From Blattabacterium clevelandi (GTDB lineage: Bacteria; Bacteroidota; Bacteroidia; Flavobacteriales; Blattabacteriaceae), in assembly GCF_003268615.1 (NCBI RefSeq), contig NZ_CP029844.1:62001-126000 (forward strand): DNA of 64,000 nt, read 5' to 3'. The position numbers were made by a program, and so were the translations under genes. Positions 26,396 through 36,522 of this stretch are shown in pieces (the first letter of the stretch is position 1; every line of letters begins with the position of its first letter). Under the pieces are notes generated by a model, which saw nothing but the letters and a program-made list of their open reading frames with translations, did not search any database and was not told where the DNA came from.

Positions 26396-28528
26396 ATGAG
26401 TTTCTTAGAAAAAATTAGAAAAAATACATGGATTTTATTTATTTTTATAGGAATAGCTTTATTATCTTTTATATTAGATCCCAATATTTTATTTAAATTT
26501 TTCACTAGAAATTCTAATATTATTGGTAAAGTAAATGGAGAAAATATTTTTATAAAAGAATATGTTGATTGTTTTCAATTTTTAAAACGATTTCGTCAGG
26601 ATGAACCAGATTTTTATTTAAAAAATGAAGCTTGGAATTTATTAATTCATGAAAAATTATTAAATCAACAAGCAGTAAAATTAGGATTACAAATTACAGA
26701 TAAAGATTTTTGGAACGCTATATCTAAACAATCTATATATAGTTATATTTCTGAATTTCAAGATTCTAATGGAAATTTAGATATAAATAAATTTCAATTA
26801 TATTTAAAAAAATTGGAAAAAAAAAACATTTTGACTAATTCTCAAATTGAAGAAGAAAAAAATATTTGGTCCTATGAAAAAAATAATATTCCAAAAAGAA
26901 TTCTTGCAAAGAAATATATAGAAATGTTAATGTATGGATTAAATACTTCCTCGGTAGAAGCGGAATTGAATTATAAAGAAAAAAATTCTTTTTCTATTGT
27001 TGATTATGTTTTTATTCCTTATTCAGAAATAGAACACAAATATAATATTTTTTTAAAAAATTCTGAAATTAAAGACTATATAAAAAAACATAAATTCCTT
27101 TATAAAAAAGAAGATTTAAGAAGTCTTAGTTTTGCAATTATTCGATCAAAACCTTCTTTAGAAGATGAGAAAAATATGAAAAATAAAATGAAGGAATTAT
27201 TTCAAAAATTTAAATATACCAATCAAAATTCTATTTTTGTTTCCAAACAATCTGAAAAACCTTTTGATCCCAATTTTTATTTAAAAAAAAATATTCCTAT
27301 TTTTTTTCAAAATTTTATTATTCAAAATCAAAATAATAAAAATGGAAGTATGTTTGGTCCTTTAAAAGTAGGAAATACATATATAATAGCAAAAATTATT
27401 GGAAAAAAAATGATATCTGATTCTGTTTTATCAAGCCATATATTGATTTCTCATAAAAATGCTATACGTTCTTCTAATAGCAGAACTGAAAAAAAAGCTG
27501 AAGAAATTTCTAAAAAAATATATAATATACTTAAAAAGGATCCTTCTAAATTTGATTCCTTAGTTCAAGAAAAATCTGATGATACAATTAATGAAAAAAA
27601 TAATAAAGGAAGTTTAGGATGGTTAAAATATGAAGAACAAAATTCTTTTGGAACATTTAATATTTTTAATGAAGAAAATAAAAATGGGACAATTGGATTA
27701 ACAAAAACTGAATATGGATATCATATTTTAAGAATTGATAAAAAAAGTCCTATTGAACCTGCTTATCAATTTGCTGTAATTATAAAAACACTTATTCCAT
27801 CTAAAAAAACGGAAAATTTTATTTCTAATAATGTTAAAAAATTTATTATAAAAAATAAAAATTCTAATTTAAATACATTTATTAAAAATGCAAGAAAAAA
27901 AGAATATGAGACTATTTTTTTGAAAAATATTAAATCTAATCAATGGACAATAAGTGATTTAAATACAGAATTAGACAGAGAAATTATTAATTGGTCTTTC
28001 GAAAATAAAAGAAAAGAAAAAGATATCAAAATAATATATAATTCAAATAGAGATTGTATTATTGTTTATCTTTCAAATATTCAAAAAAGAGTATTTCCTA
28101 TTGAAAAAATAAAAAATAACTTGACCATATTTCTTAGAAGAAAAAAAATAGAAAAATTATTCTACAATATAATAGAAAGAAAATCTATTTCTAGAAATCT
28201 AGAAAAAATAGCATTTTATTTTTCTAAAAAAATAAAAAAACATTATAAAATCAATTTTTATGATTCTATGATTAATAATTATAAAGAGCCTAAAGTAGTT
28301 GGGGGTTCTTTTTCTTTAAAATTAAAAAATACTTCTAAACCTATTTTTGGTAAAAATGGAGTTTTTTTTATAAGACCATTAAAGAATATTTATAATTATA
28401 AAAAACCTTCTTATTTTTCTTATGAAATAGAAGTTTTAAATTCTTTTTTGAGAAAAAAAATTCTAGAATATTTATCAAAAAAATTGATAAGTAATTCTAA
28501 AATACAAGATTATAGAACTAATTTTTAG
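26396..28528 (+). CDS. ppiD: SurA/PpiD-type peptidyl-prolyl isomerase
   Basis: PpiD is a periplasmic folding factor anchored in the inner membrane. One N-terminal membrane helix (about residues 12-30) precedes the SurA_N-like region (NLLIHEKLLNQQAVKLGL). A parvulin-type rotamase domain begins near residue 340 (SSHILISHKNA) and includes GSLGWLKYEEQ and TEYGYHILRI. Length 710 residues. It ends the lptC-CNNM-ppiD run and overlaps the 3' end of tatA on the other strand by 4 nt. Confidence 0.92.
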   Translation: MSFLEKIRKNTWILFIFIGIALLSFILDPNILFKFFTRNSNIIGKVNGENIFIKEYVDCFQFLKRFRQDEPDFYLKNEAWNLLIHEKLLNQQAVKLGLQITDKDFWNAISKQSIYSYISEFQDSNGNLDINKFQLYLKKLEKKNILTNSQIEEEKNIWSYEKNNIPKRILAKKYIEMLMYGLNTSSVEAELNYKEKNSFSIVDYVFIPYSEIEHKYNIFLKNSEIKDYIKKHKFLYKKEDLRSLSFAIIRSKPSLEDEKNMKNKMKELFQKFKYTNQNSIFVSKQSEKPFDPNFYLKKNIPIFFQNFIIQNQNNKNGSMFGPLKVGNTYIIAKIIGKKMISDSVLSSHILISHKNAIRSSNSRTEKKAEEISKKIYNILKKDPSKFDSLVQEKSDDTINEKNNKGSLGWLKYEEQNSFGTFNIFNEENKNGTIGLTKTEYGYHILRIDKKSPIEPAYQFAVIIKTLIPSKKTENFISNNVKKFIIKNKNSNLNTFIKNARKKEYETIFLKNIKSNQWTISDLNTELDREIINWSFENKRKEKDIKIIYNSNRDCIIVYLSNIQKRVFPIEKIKNNLTIFLRRKKIEKLFYNIIERKSISRNLEKIAFYFSKKIKKHYKINFYDSMINNYKEPKVVGGSFSLKLKNTSKPIFGKNGVFFIRPLKNIYNYKKPSYFSYEIEVLNSFLRKKILEYLSKKLISNSKIQDYRTNF

Positions 28529-28770
28529 TTACGTTTTATAGAGGAACATATTTTTGATTTTTTAATAGATTTTTGTTTTTTTTCAGAAAAGGGATCAATC
28601 CGATTTGTATTTATTTCATTTTGAATTTTATTTTTTGCATTTTTTAAATATCTTATCCCTTCCCCCATATTACGAGCTATATCCGGTATTTTTTTTGGTC
28701 CAAATATTATTATAGCTATAAAAATAATAAAAAAACTTTCTTCAATACTAATAAATAAAAAATTGATCAT
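28525..28770 (-). CDS. tatA: TatA/TatE-family twin-arginine translocase subunit
   Basis: TatA forms the pore component for export of folded proteins. An N-terminal membrane helix (about residues 8-23) is followed by the hinge FGPKKIPDIA, an amphipathic helix (RNMGEGIRYLKNAK) and a charged tail, 81 residues in all. It overlaps secDF by 4 nt (ATGA), so the two export genes are probably translated together. tatC is not in this window, so whether a working Tat system exists cannot be judged here. Confidence 0.9.
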   Translation of the reverse strand: MINFLFISIEESFFIIFIAIIIFGPKKIPDIARNMGEGIRYLKNAKNKIQNEINTNRIDPFSEKKQKSIKKSKICSSIKRN

Positions 28771-31598
28771 TTTTTTTTCTGATTTTTAGATAAATCATAT
28801 ACTATAGATGATGCTATAAATATAGAAGAATAAGTACCAATTCCTATTCCAAGGAATAAAGCTAACATAAAACCACGAATAGTAGTTCCTCCAAAGAAAA
28901 AAATAGTACAGATAACTAACATAGTTATGAATGAGGTATTCATAGTTCTTGTTAAAGTTAGATTAATTCCATCATTTATAATTTTATAAAAAGAAATTGA
29001 AGAAGGGGTATTTTTTAATATTTGTCGAATTTTATCATAAACAATTACTGTATCATTGATAGAATAACCTATTATAGTCAATAAAGCTGCGAGAAAAGTT
29101 TGATCTATTTCTAGAATAGGAATCCATTTATGAAAAAGAGAAAATATCCCAAGAACAATAATTATATCATGTAGTAGAGAAATTAAAGCACCTAAACCAA
29201 ATTTCCATTTTTTAAATCTAATAAAAATGTAAAAAAATATTACTAATAAGGATAAAAGTATTGAAATAAATGCATTATTAGTAATATCTTCAGCTATAAT
29301 AGGTCCTACTTTTTCGATAGATAAAATACCTAAGGATTTTTCTTTGCCTAATATTTTAAAACTATTAAAATCTATAGTATTAAAATAAGGTTTTAATGTT
29401 ACAAACATTTTTTCCAAAATTTCTCTGTCTACTTTATTACTTTCATTCCGTATTTTGTATTTAGTTATTATCTTCAATTGATTTTCATTACCAAATGTTT
29501 TTACTTCTGGAAATGATGGGATTCCATTTTCTATAAAAGATTTGGACAAAAGATAAGAGATTTTTTCTGGAATAACTTTATGATCAAAACAAATAATATA
29601 AGAACGTCCTCCAACAAAATCTATTCCCAAGTTTAATCCTTGATAATAAAGTGATAAAAAACTAATTATAATACAGATAAAGGATATAGTATAAGTTAAT
29701 TTCCTTTTAGATAAAAAATCCCATTTAATATTTTTAATTTTATTAATTAATATTTTTTGGTAGTTAAAGGAAATATTTTTATACTTATTTAAATGAAATT
29801 CTAAAAATAATCTTACTAAAAAAATAGAAGTAAACATGGAAGTAAAAATTCCAATAATCAATGTCGTAGAAAATCCTTTAATAGGACCTATTCCAAAATA
29901 AAATAAAATAAGACCACATAATAAAGTAGTTATTTGACCATCAATAACAGAAGATAATGCTCCATTATGTATAGTATAGCTATTGTAAATAGCTATACGT
30001 ATAGAATTTCCTTTTTTTATCTCTTCTTTAATTTTTTCATAAAAAAGTATATTAGCATCCATAGACATTGCTAATGTTAATATTATACCAGAAATTCCAG
30101 GAAAAGTTAATACAGCATTTATAGATATAAGAATTCCAAATATAAATATTAAATTAAAAATTAATGCTATATTAGCATATAAACCAGGAATATAATAATA
30201 AAAAAATATCCAAATAAATACGAGAAATATGGATATAAAAAATGAAAATATTCCTTTTTGTACAGATTCTTTTCCTAAAGATGGGCCTATTATTTCAGAT
30301 TGAATTACTTTTACTGAAGTAGGTAATCTTCCTGCATTTAATATATTTACTAAATCTTCAGATTCTTGTAAAGATAAACGTCCTGATATTTGAGACATAC
30401 CATTGGGAATGATTGATTTAACAATAGGAGCTGTATAAACTAAATTATCTAGAACTATAGCTATATTTTTTCCAATATTTTTTTCAGTAAGCATTTTCCA
30501 ATTTCTAGATCCAATCTGATTCATTTTTATATTAACAACTATTTCATTAAATGGACCAAAAGATTTATATGCTTTAACAATCATATCTCCATTTAACGGA
30601 TAAATTTCTTTTTCATCATTTGTTTTTTTTATAGAAAATAATTGAAAAAATTTTTTATTTTTATATTGATTTTTTTTATATCCCCAAAAGAATTTTATAT
30701 CTCGTAAATTATATGGTAAAGATTCTTTAGATTCATTTGAATTCAGAAATTCATTCACTATTTTAAAATATTTTTGATCTACCAAACCTACGATTGGATT
30801 ATTAGTATATTTAATAATATGAGGAATGTTTAATATATCTATTAAAGATTTATTTTCATTGATTTTATTCTTGAAAAATTTTTTATTTATATCTTCAAAA
30901 TATGGAATAATTTCTTGTAAACTATATATTTCAAAAAAATTTAATTCAGCTTGTTTTTGCAAAATATTTTTTATTCTATCGATATTTTTTATTCCAGATA
31001 ATTCTATTAAAATTCTATTTGAATTATTAATTCTTTGTATTTTTGGCTGAATAACTCCAAATTTATCTATTCTAGATCTAAGAATATTATAAGTGGAAGA
31101 AATAGATTTATCTATCTTTTTTTTAATAATATTTTCTATTTCTTTATTAGAACTACTATAGTTTATTTCTTCTATATGAGATTTTATTCCAAATAAATCC
31201 GAAAGAGAAAAATCTATGTTCATTTTTTCTCTTTCTTGATAAAAATATTTTAAAAAAGAAGAAAAATAATCAGTATTTGGATGTTTTTCTTTTTTTTTAT
31301 CCGTTTTTTCCAATGATTTTAAAAAAATGGGGTTTTTAGAATTATCAGAAAATTTTTTTAATAAATCTTTTTCAGATATTTCCAATATCATACTGATTCC
31401 TCCTTTTAAGTCTAATCCTAGATTTATGGTTTTATTTTTTAATAATCCTATTTTTTTTTCATTTTCTAAATTGACATTAGAATCAACGTAAGAATCTTTT
31501 CCTAACTTAGAAGCATAAAAACTAAAACATATATAATACAAACAAATTATAGTTAACGAAATAACTGTAAAAATTGTAAAAAAATTTCTTATACGCAT
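28767..31598 (-). CDS. secDF: fused protein translocase SecDF
   Basis: SecDF uses the proton gradient to help pull preproteins through SecYEG. The SecD half has its N-terminal membrane helix, LGLDLKGGISMILE (about residues 59-72), a large periplasmic domain and the block ALAMSMDANILFYEKI. The SecF half starts with GLNLGIDFVGGRSY and contains GYSINDTVIVYDKIR. The fusion (943 residues) is the usual arrangement in Bacteroidetes. It diverges from msbA across 88 nt. Confidence 0.96.
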   Translation of the reverse strand: MRIRNFFTIFTVISLTIICLYYICFSFYASKLGKDSYVDSNVNLENEKKIGLLKNKTINLGLDLKGGISMILEISEKDLLKKFSDNSKNPIFLKSLEKTDKKKEKHPNTDYFSSFLKYFYQEREKMNIDFSLSDLFGIKSHIEEINYSSSNKEIENIIKKKIDKSISSTYNILRSRIDKFGVIQPKIQRINNSNRILIELSGIKNIDRIKNILQKQAELNFFEIYSLQEIIPYFEDINKKFFKNKINENKSLIDILNIPHIIKYTNNPIVGLVDQKYFKIVNEFLNSNESKESLPYNLRDIKFFWGYKKNQYKNKKFFQLFSIKKTNDEKEIYPLNGDMIVKAYKSFGPFNEIVVNIKMNQIGSRNWKMLTEKNIGKNIAIVLDNLVYTAPIVKSIIPNGMSQISGRLSLQESEDLVNILNAGRLPTSVKVIQSEIIGPSLGKESVQKGIFSFFISIFLVFIWIFFYYYIPGLYANIALIFNLIFIFGILISINAVLTFPGISGIILTLAMSMDANILFYEKIKEEIKKGNSIRIAIYNSYTIHNGALSSVIDGQITTLLCGLILFYFGIGPIKGFSTTLIIGIFTSMFTSIFLVRLFLEFHLNKYKNISFNYQKILINKIKNIKWDFLSKRKLTYTISFICIIISFLSLYYQGLNLGIDFVGGRSYIICFDHKVIPEKISYLLSKSFIENGIPSFPEVKTFGNENQLKIITKYKIRNESNKVDREILEKMFVTLKPYFNTIDFNSFKILGKEKSLGILSIEKVGPIIAEDITNNAFISILLSLLVIFFYIFIRFKKWKFGLGALISLLHDIIIVLGIFSLFHKWIPILEIDQTFLAALLTIIGYSINDTVIVYDKIRQILKNTPSSISFYKIINDGINLTLTRTMNTSFITMLVICTIFFFGGTTIRGFMLALFLGIGIGTYSSIFIASSIVYDLSKNQKKK

Positions 31599-31654
31599 TC
31601 TAATGATTTTTATGGTAAAAATATAAAAATTAGAATAGAATAAAATTTTCTAAT

Positions 31655-31662
31655 TATCTTTG
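31655..31662 (+). promoter_or_regulatory. candidate Bacteroidetes -7 element for msbA
   Basis: TATCTTTG matches TAnnTTTG exactly and ends 24 nt before the msbA ATG, in the 88-nt region shared with divergent secDF. No TTTG is visible about 20 nt upstream. Confidence 0.45.
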
Positions 31663-31686
31663 CTTTTAGTGGATTAAGAAAATTAA

Positions 31687-33510
31687 ATGAATGCACTTGA
31701 AAAAATCTTATCTTATTCAAAACCTTACAAATATCACTATATTCTAAATATATCGTGTAATTTTTTACATTCTTTATTCTCAGTTTTATCTATAATATCT
31801 ATTTCTCCTTTATTAAGTATTTTTCTGAAAATTACTGATGTAAAAAAAGAAAATAAAACAACATTTTTAAATTTTTTGGATGGATCCTTTAATTTTATTC
31901 AAAAATATTTTCATTATTATATTAATATTTTATCAGACAAATATGGAAAAATAAATACACTTGGAATTTTTTGTATTTTTATTATTTTACTTTGTTTTTT
32001 GCGAAATACCTTTAGATATTTAGCTGAATATTTTATGATAGGAATAAGAACATCTATTGTTAGAAATATTCGAAATGATTTTCATCGAAAAATATTATCG
32101 ATTCCAACAATATTTTTTTATGATAAAAAAAATGGAGATTTAATGTCTAGATTATCTAATGATGTAAATGAAATAGAAGTATCTATTGTAAATTCTTTAG
32201 CAAATATAATTAGTTCTCCCATTATGGTTTTTTTTCATTTGCTTACTTTATCTTTTATGAGTTATCAATTAACTTTATTTACTTTTATTTTACTTCCATT
32301 AATGGGAACATTAATTTCTATTATAGGAAAAAGTTTGAAAAAAGATGCAAGAGGAGCTCAAAATCAATTAGGAGAATTATTTACGGTTGTAGAAGAAACT
32401 TTGAATTTTACAAAAATTATAAATATTTTTAATGCAGAAAATCAGATGCAAAAACGTTTTGAAAAAGTATCTGAATGTCAGAAAAAACTTTCTGCACGTG
32501 TAAATCGTAAAAAAGAATTAGCCTCTCCTATTAGTGAATTTTTAGGAACTATTACAATGATATTGATTGTTTGGTATGGAGGAAAACTATTTTTAGAAAA
32601 AAAAGGAATGGCCCCAGAAATACTTTTTTCTTTTGTAGGTCTTTTTTTTCAAATTATTAATCCAGCAAAAAATTTAGTGAATTCTATATCAAATATTCAA
32701 AAAGGAAAAGCTTCTGCAGAACGAATTGTAGAAATATTAAATACTAAATGTTTTCAACATGATAAAAAAAAACAATCAAAATCTATTTTTCATTTTAAAA
32801 ATGAAATTTTATTTCGTAATGTTTCATTAACATATAATAAATTAGTATTAATTCAGAATTTAAATTTTTCTTTAAAAAAAGGAAAAAACATAGCTCTAAT
32901 TGGAAGATCTGGAAGTGGTAAATCTACTATTGCAAATTTACTTGCTAATTTTTATGAAGTTTCTTCTGGAGAAATCACTATTGATGGAATTAATATTAGT
33001 TATTTAAAAAACAGAGATTACAGAAAGTTATTAGGAATGGTAACACAAGAACCAATTCTTTTTAATGATTCTGTTTTAAATAATATTGCATTAGGATTGG
33101 AAGAAAAAATATCTATAAGTTCTGTAATAAAAGCAGCTAAAATTGCAAATGCTCATTATTTTATTAAAAAACTTCCAAATGGATATGATACTATTATTGG
33201 GTATAATGGGAATAAATTATCTATGGGTCAAAAACAAAGGATTAGTATTGCTCGAGCTGTATTAAAAAATCCTCCAATTATAATTTTAGATGAAGCAACT
33301 TCCTCTTTAGATATAGAATCAGAAATAATGATTCAAAATTCTTTAAATAAAATGATGAAAAATTCTACTTCATTAATAATAGCGCATAGATTATCTTCTA
33401 ATATTATAAAAAATGCGGATTATATCATAATATTGGAAAAAGGTAAAATAATAGAACAAGGTCCTACTCATGTTTTAATATCTAAAAAAGGTACTTACAG
33501 GAATTTTTAA
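31687..33510 (+). CDS. msbA: ABC transporter, MsbA-type lipid flippase
   Basis: This is a half-transporter with an N-terminal six-helix exporter domain (about residues 1-330) and a C-terminal ATPase. The ATPase shows Walker A GRSGSGKST (about residue 408), the signature LSMGQKQR, Walker B IIILDEATSSLD and the switch IAHR. It also has the exporter loop GDLMSRLSNDVNEIE. Length 607 residues. MsbA-type proteins flip lipid A core across the inner membrane, consistent with LptC here, but the exact substrate is inferred from the family. terC follows after 8 nt. Confidence 0.88.
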   Translation: MNALEKILSYSKPYKYHYILNISCNFLHSLFSVLSIISISPLLSIFLKITDVKKENKTTFLNFLDGSFNFIQKYFHYYINILSDKYGKINTLGIFCIFIILLCFLRNTFRYLAEYFMIGIRTSIVRNIRNDFHRKILSIPTIFFYDKKNGDLMSRLSNDVNEIEVSIVNSLANIISSPIMVFFHLLTLSFMSYQLTLFTFILLPLMGTLISIIGKSLKKDARGAQNQLGELFTVVEETLNFTKIINIFNAENQMQKRFEKVSECQKKLSARVNRKKELASPISEFLGTITMILIVWYGGKLFLEKKGMAPEILFSFVGLFFQIINPAKNLVNSISNIQKGKASAERIVEILNTKCFQHDKKKQSKSIFHFKNEILFRNVSLTYNKLVLIQNLNFSLKKGKNIALIGRSGSGKSTIANLLANFYEVSSGEITIDGINISYLKNRDYRKLLGMVTQEPILFNDSVLNNIALGLEEKISISSVIKAAKIANAHYFIKKLPNGYDTIIGYNGNKLSMGQKQRISIARAVLKNPPIIILDEATSSLDIESEIMIQNSLNKMMKNSTSLIIAHRLSSNIIKNADYIIILEKGKIIEQGPTHVLISKKGTYRNF

Positions 33511-33518
33511 TAAAAAAA

Positions 33519-34247
33519 ATGAAAGATTTTATTTTAAATTATATTACAGATATTACTGAAAATCCTATAAAATCTTTTTCTATTATAGGAAATTTATTTT
33601 TAATAGAAAGTATTTTATCAATAGATAATGCAGCTATGTTAGCCTCTATGATTATGAGATTAAAAAAAGAAGATAGAAAAAAAGCTTTAAAATATGGAAT
33701 TTTTGGAGCTTATTTTTTTAGAGGTATTAGCTTAATATTCGCTTCTATTTTAATTAAAATTTGGTGGTTAAAACCATTGGGTGGGTTATATTTAGTTTAT
33801 ATTGGATTGAATCATTTTTTTTCAAAAAAATTGGTTAAAAAAGATTCGAACAAGAATATAATATTACGAAATTCTTTTTGGAAAATTATTATTTCTATAG
33901 AAATAATGGATTTAGCTTTTTCCATTGATAATATATTTGCTACTATTGCTTTTTCAGAAAATTTTATATTGATTTTTTTAGGAATTTTTATAGGAATTTT
34001 AACAATGAGATTTACCGCTCAAAAATTTGTAAAATTAATGGAAATTAATCCTTTTTTAAAAGATTCTGCCTTTTCCGTTATTTTATTACTTGGAATAAAA
34101 CTTATATTTTCTTTTTTTGAAAAAAAATATTATACAAATAATAATATTTATTTAGAAAGCATTTTTTCATTTATTACCATAATTTTATTTTTATCCCCAA
34201 TTTTTTATACTTGTATATCCAATTGGATATACAAAAAAAAAAGTTAG
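33519..34247 (+). CDS. TerC-family integral membrane protein
   Basis: The protein has about seven predicted membrane helices. It carries the two related acidic motifs of the family, ESILSIDNAAM (about residues 29-39) and MDLAFSIDNIFA (about 129-140). Such proteins are linked to manganese efflux or metal loading of exported proteins. Length 242 residues. It follows msbA by 8 nt and converges on pdhC with a 4-nt overlap. Its last codons lie within a perfect 24-nt palindrome. Confidence 0.87.
   Translation: MKDFILNYITDITENPIKSFSIIGNLFLIESILSIDNAAMLASMIMRLKKEDRKKALKYGIFGAYFFRGISLIFASILIKIWWLKPLGGLYLVYIGLNHFFSKKLVKKDSNKNIILRNSFWKIIISIEIMDLAFSIDNIFATIAFSENFILIFLGIFIGILTMRFTAQKFVKLMEINPFLKDSAFSVILLLGIKLIFSFFEKKYYTNNNIYLESIFSFITIILFLSPIFYTCISNWIYKKKS
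34211..34234. terminator. 24-nt perfect palindrome at the terC/pdhC 3' junction
   Basis: TTGTATATCC-AATT-GGATATACAA forms a 10-bp stem with a 4-nt loop inside the last codons of terC, just past the pdhC stop. It is flanked by T6 on the left and A10 on the right. This is opposite to the usual hairpin-then-T order for a terminator of terC transcripts, but the flanks could extend the stem. It may act as a transcript-end or RNA-stability structure for both convergent genes. Confidence 0.4.
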
Positions 34248-35401
34248 ATTAATATCATTATTGGATCTTCTAATATTTTTTTTAAAAAAGAAAGAAAATT
34301 ACTACCTGTAGCTCCATCTATAATTCTATGATCACAAGATAAAGTAACTTTCATAATATTTCCTATTACAATTTTGGAATCTTTAATGATAGGTTTTTCT
34401 ATAATAGATCCTATAGATAGAATAGAAGAATTAGGAAGATTAATAATAGAAGTAAAAAATTCGATTCCATACATTCCTAAATTTGAAACTGTAAATGTGC
34501 TATTTTCTAGTTCTTCTGGTTGGATTTTTCTTGATTTTGAACATAAAACTTTATCTTTTATTTCTTGAGAAATTTGTAATAATGATTTTTGATCAGCATT
34601 TTTAATTACTGGAACAATTAATCCATCTTGGATAGCTACTGCAATACCAATATTAATATAGGAATGGTATATAATTTCTTTTTCTTTCCAAGAAACATTT
34701 AAATTTGGATATTTTTTTAAAGATATAGTTACTGCTTTAATAATAATATCATTAAAAGATATTTTTTTTTCTTTAGAAAGTTTATCATTTAAATTTTTTC
34801 TCAAATTAATCATTTTTTCTGCATTAATTTCTATGAAAAGATAATAGTGTGGAGCTGTAAATTTAGAATATATTAAATGTTCTGCTATTCTTTTCCTCAT
34901 AGAAGAAATATTGATTCGTTTATTTTCTTTTGGATTCTTTAATTTTCTTATTAATTTTTCTTCATAAGCTTCAATATCTCTTTTAATAATACGATTATTT
35001 TTTCCACTTCCTTTTATTTTATTTATAGAAATTCCTATTTTTTTTGCTATTTTTTTTGCTAAAGGAGAAATAAAAATTCTACATTCTTTTTCTTTTTTAA
35101 GATTACTTTCTTCTTCTGTCTTCAATAAGTTAGAATTTTCTATCAATGAACTTATATTTTCTCCTTTTTTCCCAATAATAGCTAACATATTATTAACACG
35201 TGTTGTTTCGCCTTCTTTTACACCAATAAAAAGTAAAAATCCACTTACATCAATTTCAAAATCTTGAATAGCTTTATCGGTTTCAATTTCCGCTAAAATA
35301 TCTCCTTCTGATACTTGATCTCCTACTTTTTTATTCCACTTGATTACAGTACCTTCCTGCATTGTGTCGCTTAACTGAGGCATGAATATTATTTCAGCCA
35401 T
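34244..35401 (-). CDS. pdhC: pyruvate dehydrogenase E2, dihydrolipoamide acetyltransferase
   Basis: E2 transfers acetyl groups to CoA in the pyruvate dehydrogenase complex. A single N-terminal lipoyl domain has the lipoylated Lys43 in ETDKA. A peripheral-subunit-binding domain follows (about residues 108-143, ISPLAKKIAKKIGI). The catalytic domain ends with DHRIIDGATG near residue 360. At 385 residues it is shorter than free-living flavobacterial E2 proteins, which often carry two lipoyl domains. It follows pdhA by 39 nt; E1 beta and E3 are elsewhere. Confidence 0.94.
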   Translation of the reverse strand: MAEIIFMPQLSDTMQEGTVIKWNKKVGDQVSEGDILAEIETDKAIQDFEIDVSGFLLFIGVKEGETTRVNNMLAIIGKKGENISSLIENSNLLKTEEESNLKKEKECRIFISPLAKKIAKKIGISINKIKGSGKNNRIIKRDIEAYEEKLIRKLKNPKENKRINISSMRKRIAEHLIYSKFTAPHYYLFIEINAEKMINLRKNLNDKLSKEKKISFNDIIIKAVTISLKKYPNLNVSWKEKEIIYHSYINIGIAVAIQDGLIVPVIKNADQKSLLQISQEIKDKVLCSKSRKIQPEELENSTFTVSNLGMYGIEFFTSIINLPNSSILSIGSIIEKPIIKDSKIVIGNIMKVTLSCDHRIIDGATGSNFLSFLKKILEDPIMILI

Positions 35402-35440
35402 TATTTTAAGGTATTTTTTTTACACAATATAAAAAAATAA

Positions 35441-36445
35441 TCATGAATATGGAACTTCATCTAAAAAAGGATAATTAGATTCATAATAAACAGCATTATA
35501 CATTTGTTTAATAGAAGGAATATCTGATTTTTCTGCAAAATCAGCACAGGATTCTACTTCTTTTTTTATTTTATTTTCTATAAAGTTTAACTTTTCTACA
35601 GTTTTCCATTTATTTTTTATGATAATATTTTTTATTTTTAAAATAGGATCTTTTTTCTTATATAAAAGAATTTCTTCTTTGTTACGATATAATTCTGAAT
35701 CCGACATGGAATGTCCTCTATACCTATAAGTTTTAATATCTAAAAAAGTAGAACCATTTCCACTTCTAGCAATTTCAATAGCTTTATAAGTCGCTTTTGC
35801 TATTTTTTTAGGGTCCATTCCATCTACAGGATAAGAAGGCATTCCATAGGATAGACCAATTTTATAAATTTCTTTTATATTTGTACTTTTTTCTACGGAA
35901 GTTCCCATAGCATATTGATTATTTTCGCAAATAAATACAACTGGTAATTTCCATAACATTGCCATGTTAAAAGTTTCGTGTAAGGCACCTTGTCTAACAG
36001 CCCCATCCCCCATAATTGTTAATGTAACTGCATCTCTATTAAAATATTTATCAGCAAAAGCTATACCAGCCCCTAATGGAATTTGGCCTCCCACAATACC
36101 ATGGCCACCGTAAAAACGATGTTTTTTACTAAAAATATGCATAGAACCTCCAATTCCATGAGAAGTACCTGTCTCTTTACCTAGAAGTTCTGCCATAACT
36201 TTTTTAGGATTTACTCCCATAGAAATAGGTAATATATGACATCTATAAGCCGTAATAATTTTATCTTTAGAAAGATCCATCGCATGGGTGATTCCAGCAG
36301 GAATAGCTTCTTGTCCATTATATAAATGTAGAAATCCTCTAATTTTTTGTTTTAAATATAAGGAACGACATTTATTCTCAAAAATTCTCCAAAAAAACAT
36401 GTCTTTAAACCATTTTAGGTAAGTTTTTGTGGTAATTTTTTTCAT
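35441..36445 (-). CDS. pdhA: pyruvate dehydrogenase E1 component, alpha subunit
   Basis: E1 alpha binds thiamine diphosphate together with E1 beta and decarboxylates pyruvate. Motifs include HLYNGQEAIPAG, GGSMHIFSKKHRFYGGHGIVG, the TPP-binding GDGAVRQGALHE (about residues 146-157) and the phosphorylation-loop-like YRYRGHSMSD. Length 334 residues. The pdhA-pdhC pair without pdhB is the normal flavobacterial arrangement. Confidence 0.96.
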   Translation of the reverse strand: MKKITTKTYLKWFKDMFFWRIFENKCRSLYLKQKIRGFLHLYNGQEAIPAGITHAMDLSKDKIITAYRCHILPISMGVNPKKVMAELLGKETGTSHGIGGSMHIFSKKHRFYGGHGIVGGQIPLGAGIAFADKYFNRDAVTLTIMGDGAVRQGALHETFNMAMLWKLPVVFICENNQYAMGTSVEKSTNIKEIYKIGLSYGMPSYPVDGMDPKKIAKATYKAIEIARSGNGSTFLDIKTYRYRGHSMSDSELYRNKEEILLYKKKDPILKIKNIIIKNKWKTVEKLNFIENKIKKEVESCADFAEKSDIPSIKQMYNAVYYESNYPFLDEVPYS

Positions 36446-36476
36446 AAAAGAAAAACCTTTACGAGGTTATTGTTTA

Positions 36477-36484
36477 CAAATTTA
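36477..36484 (-). promoter_or_regulatory. candidate -7 element for pdhA
   Basis: The minus strand reads TAAATTTG (TAnnTTTG), ending 31 nt before the pdhA ATG in the 77-nt gap after murF. A TTTG lies upstream (36499-36502) but only 14 nt away, closer than the usual 19-21 nt. Confidence 0.35.
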
Positions 36485-36522
36485 ATTATATAAATCTACA
36501 AAAAATTTATATAATTAGATAA

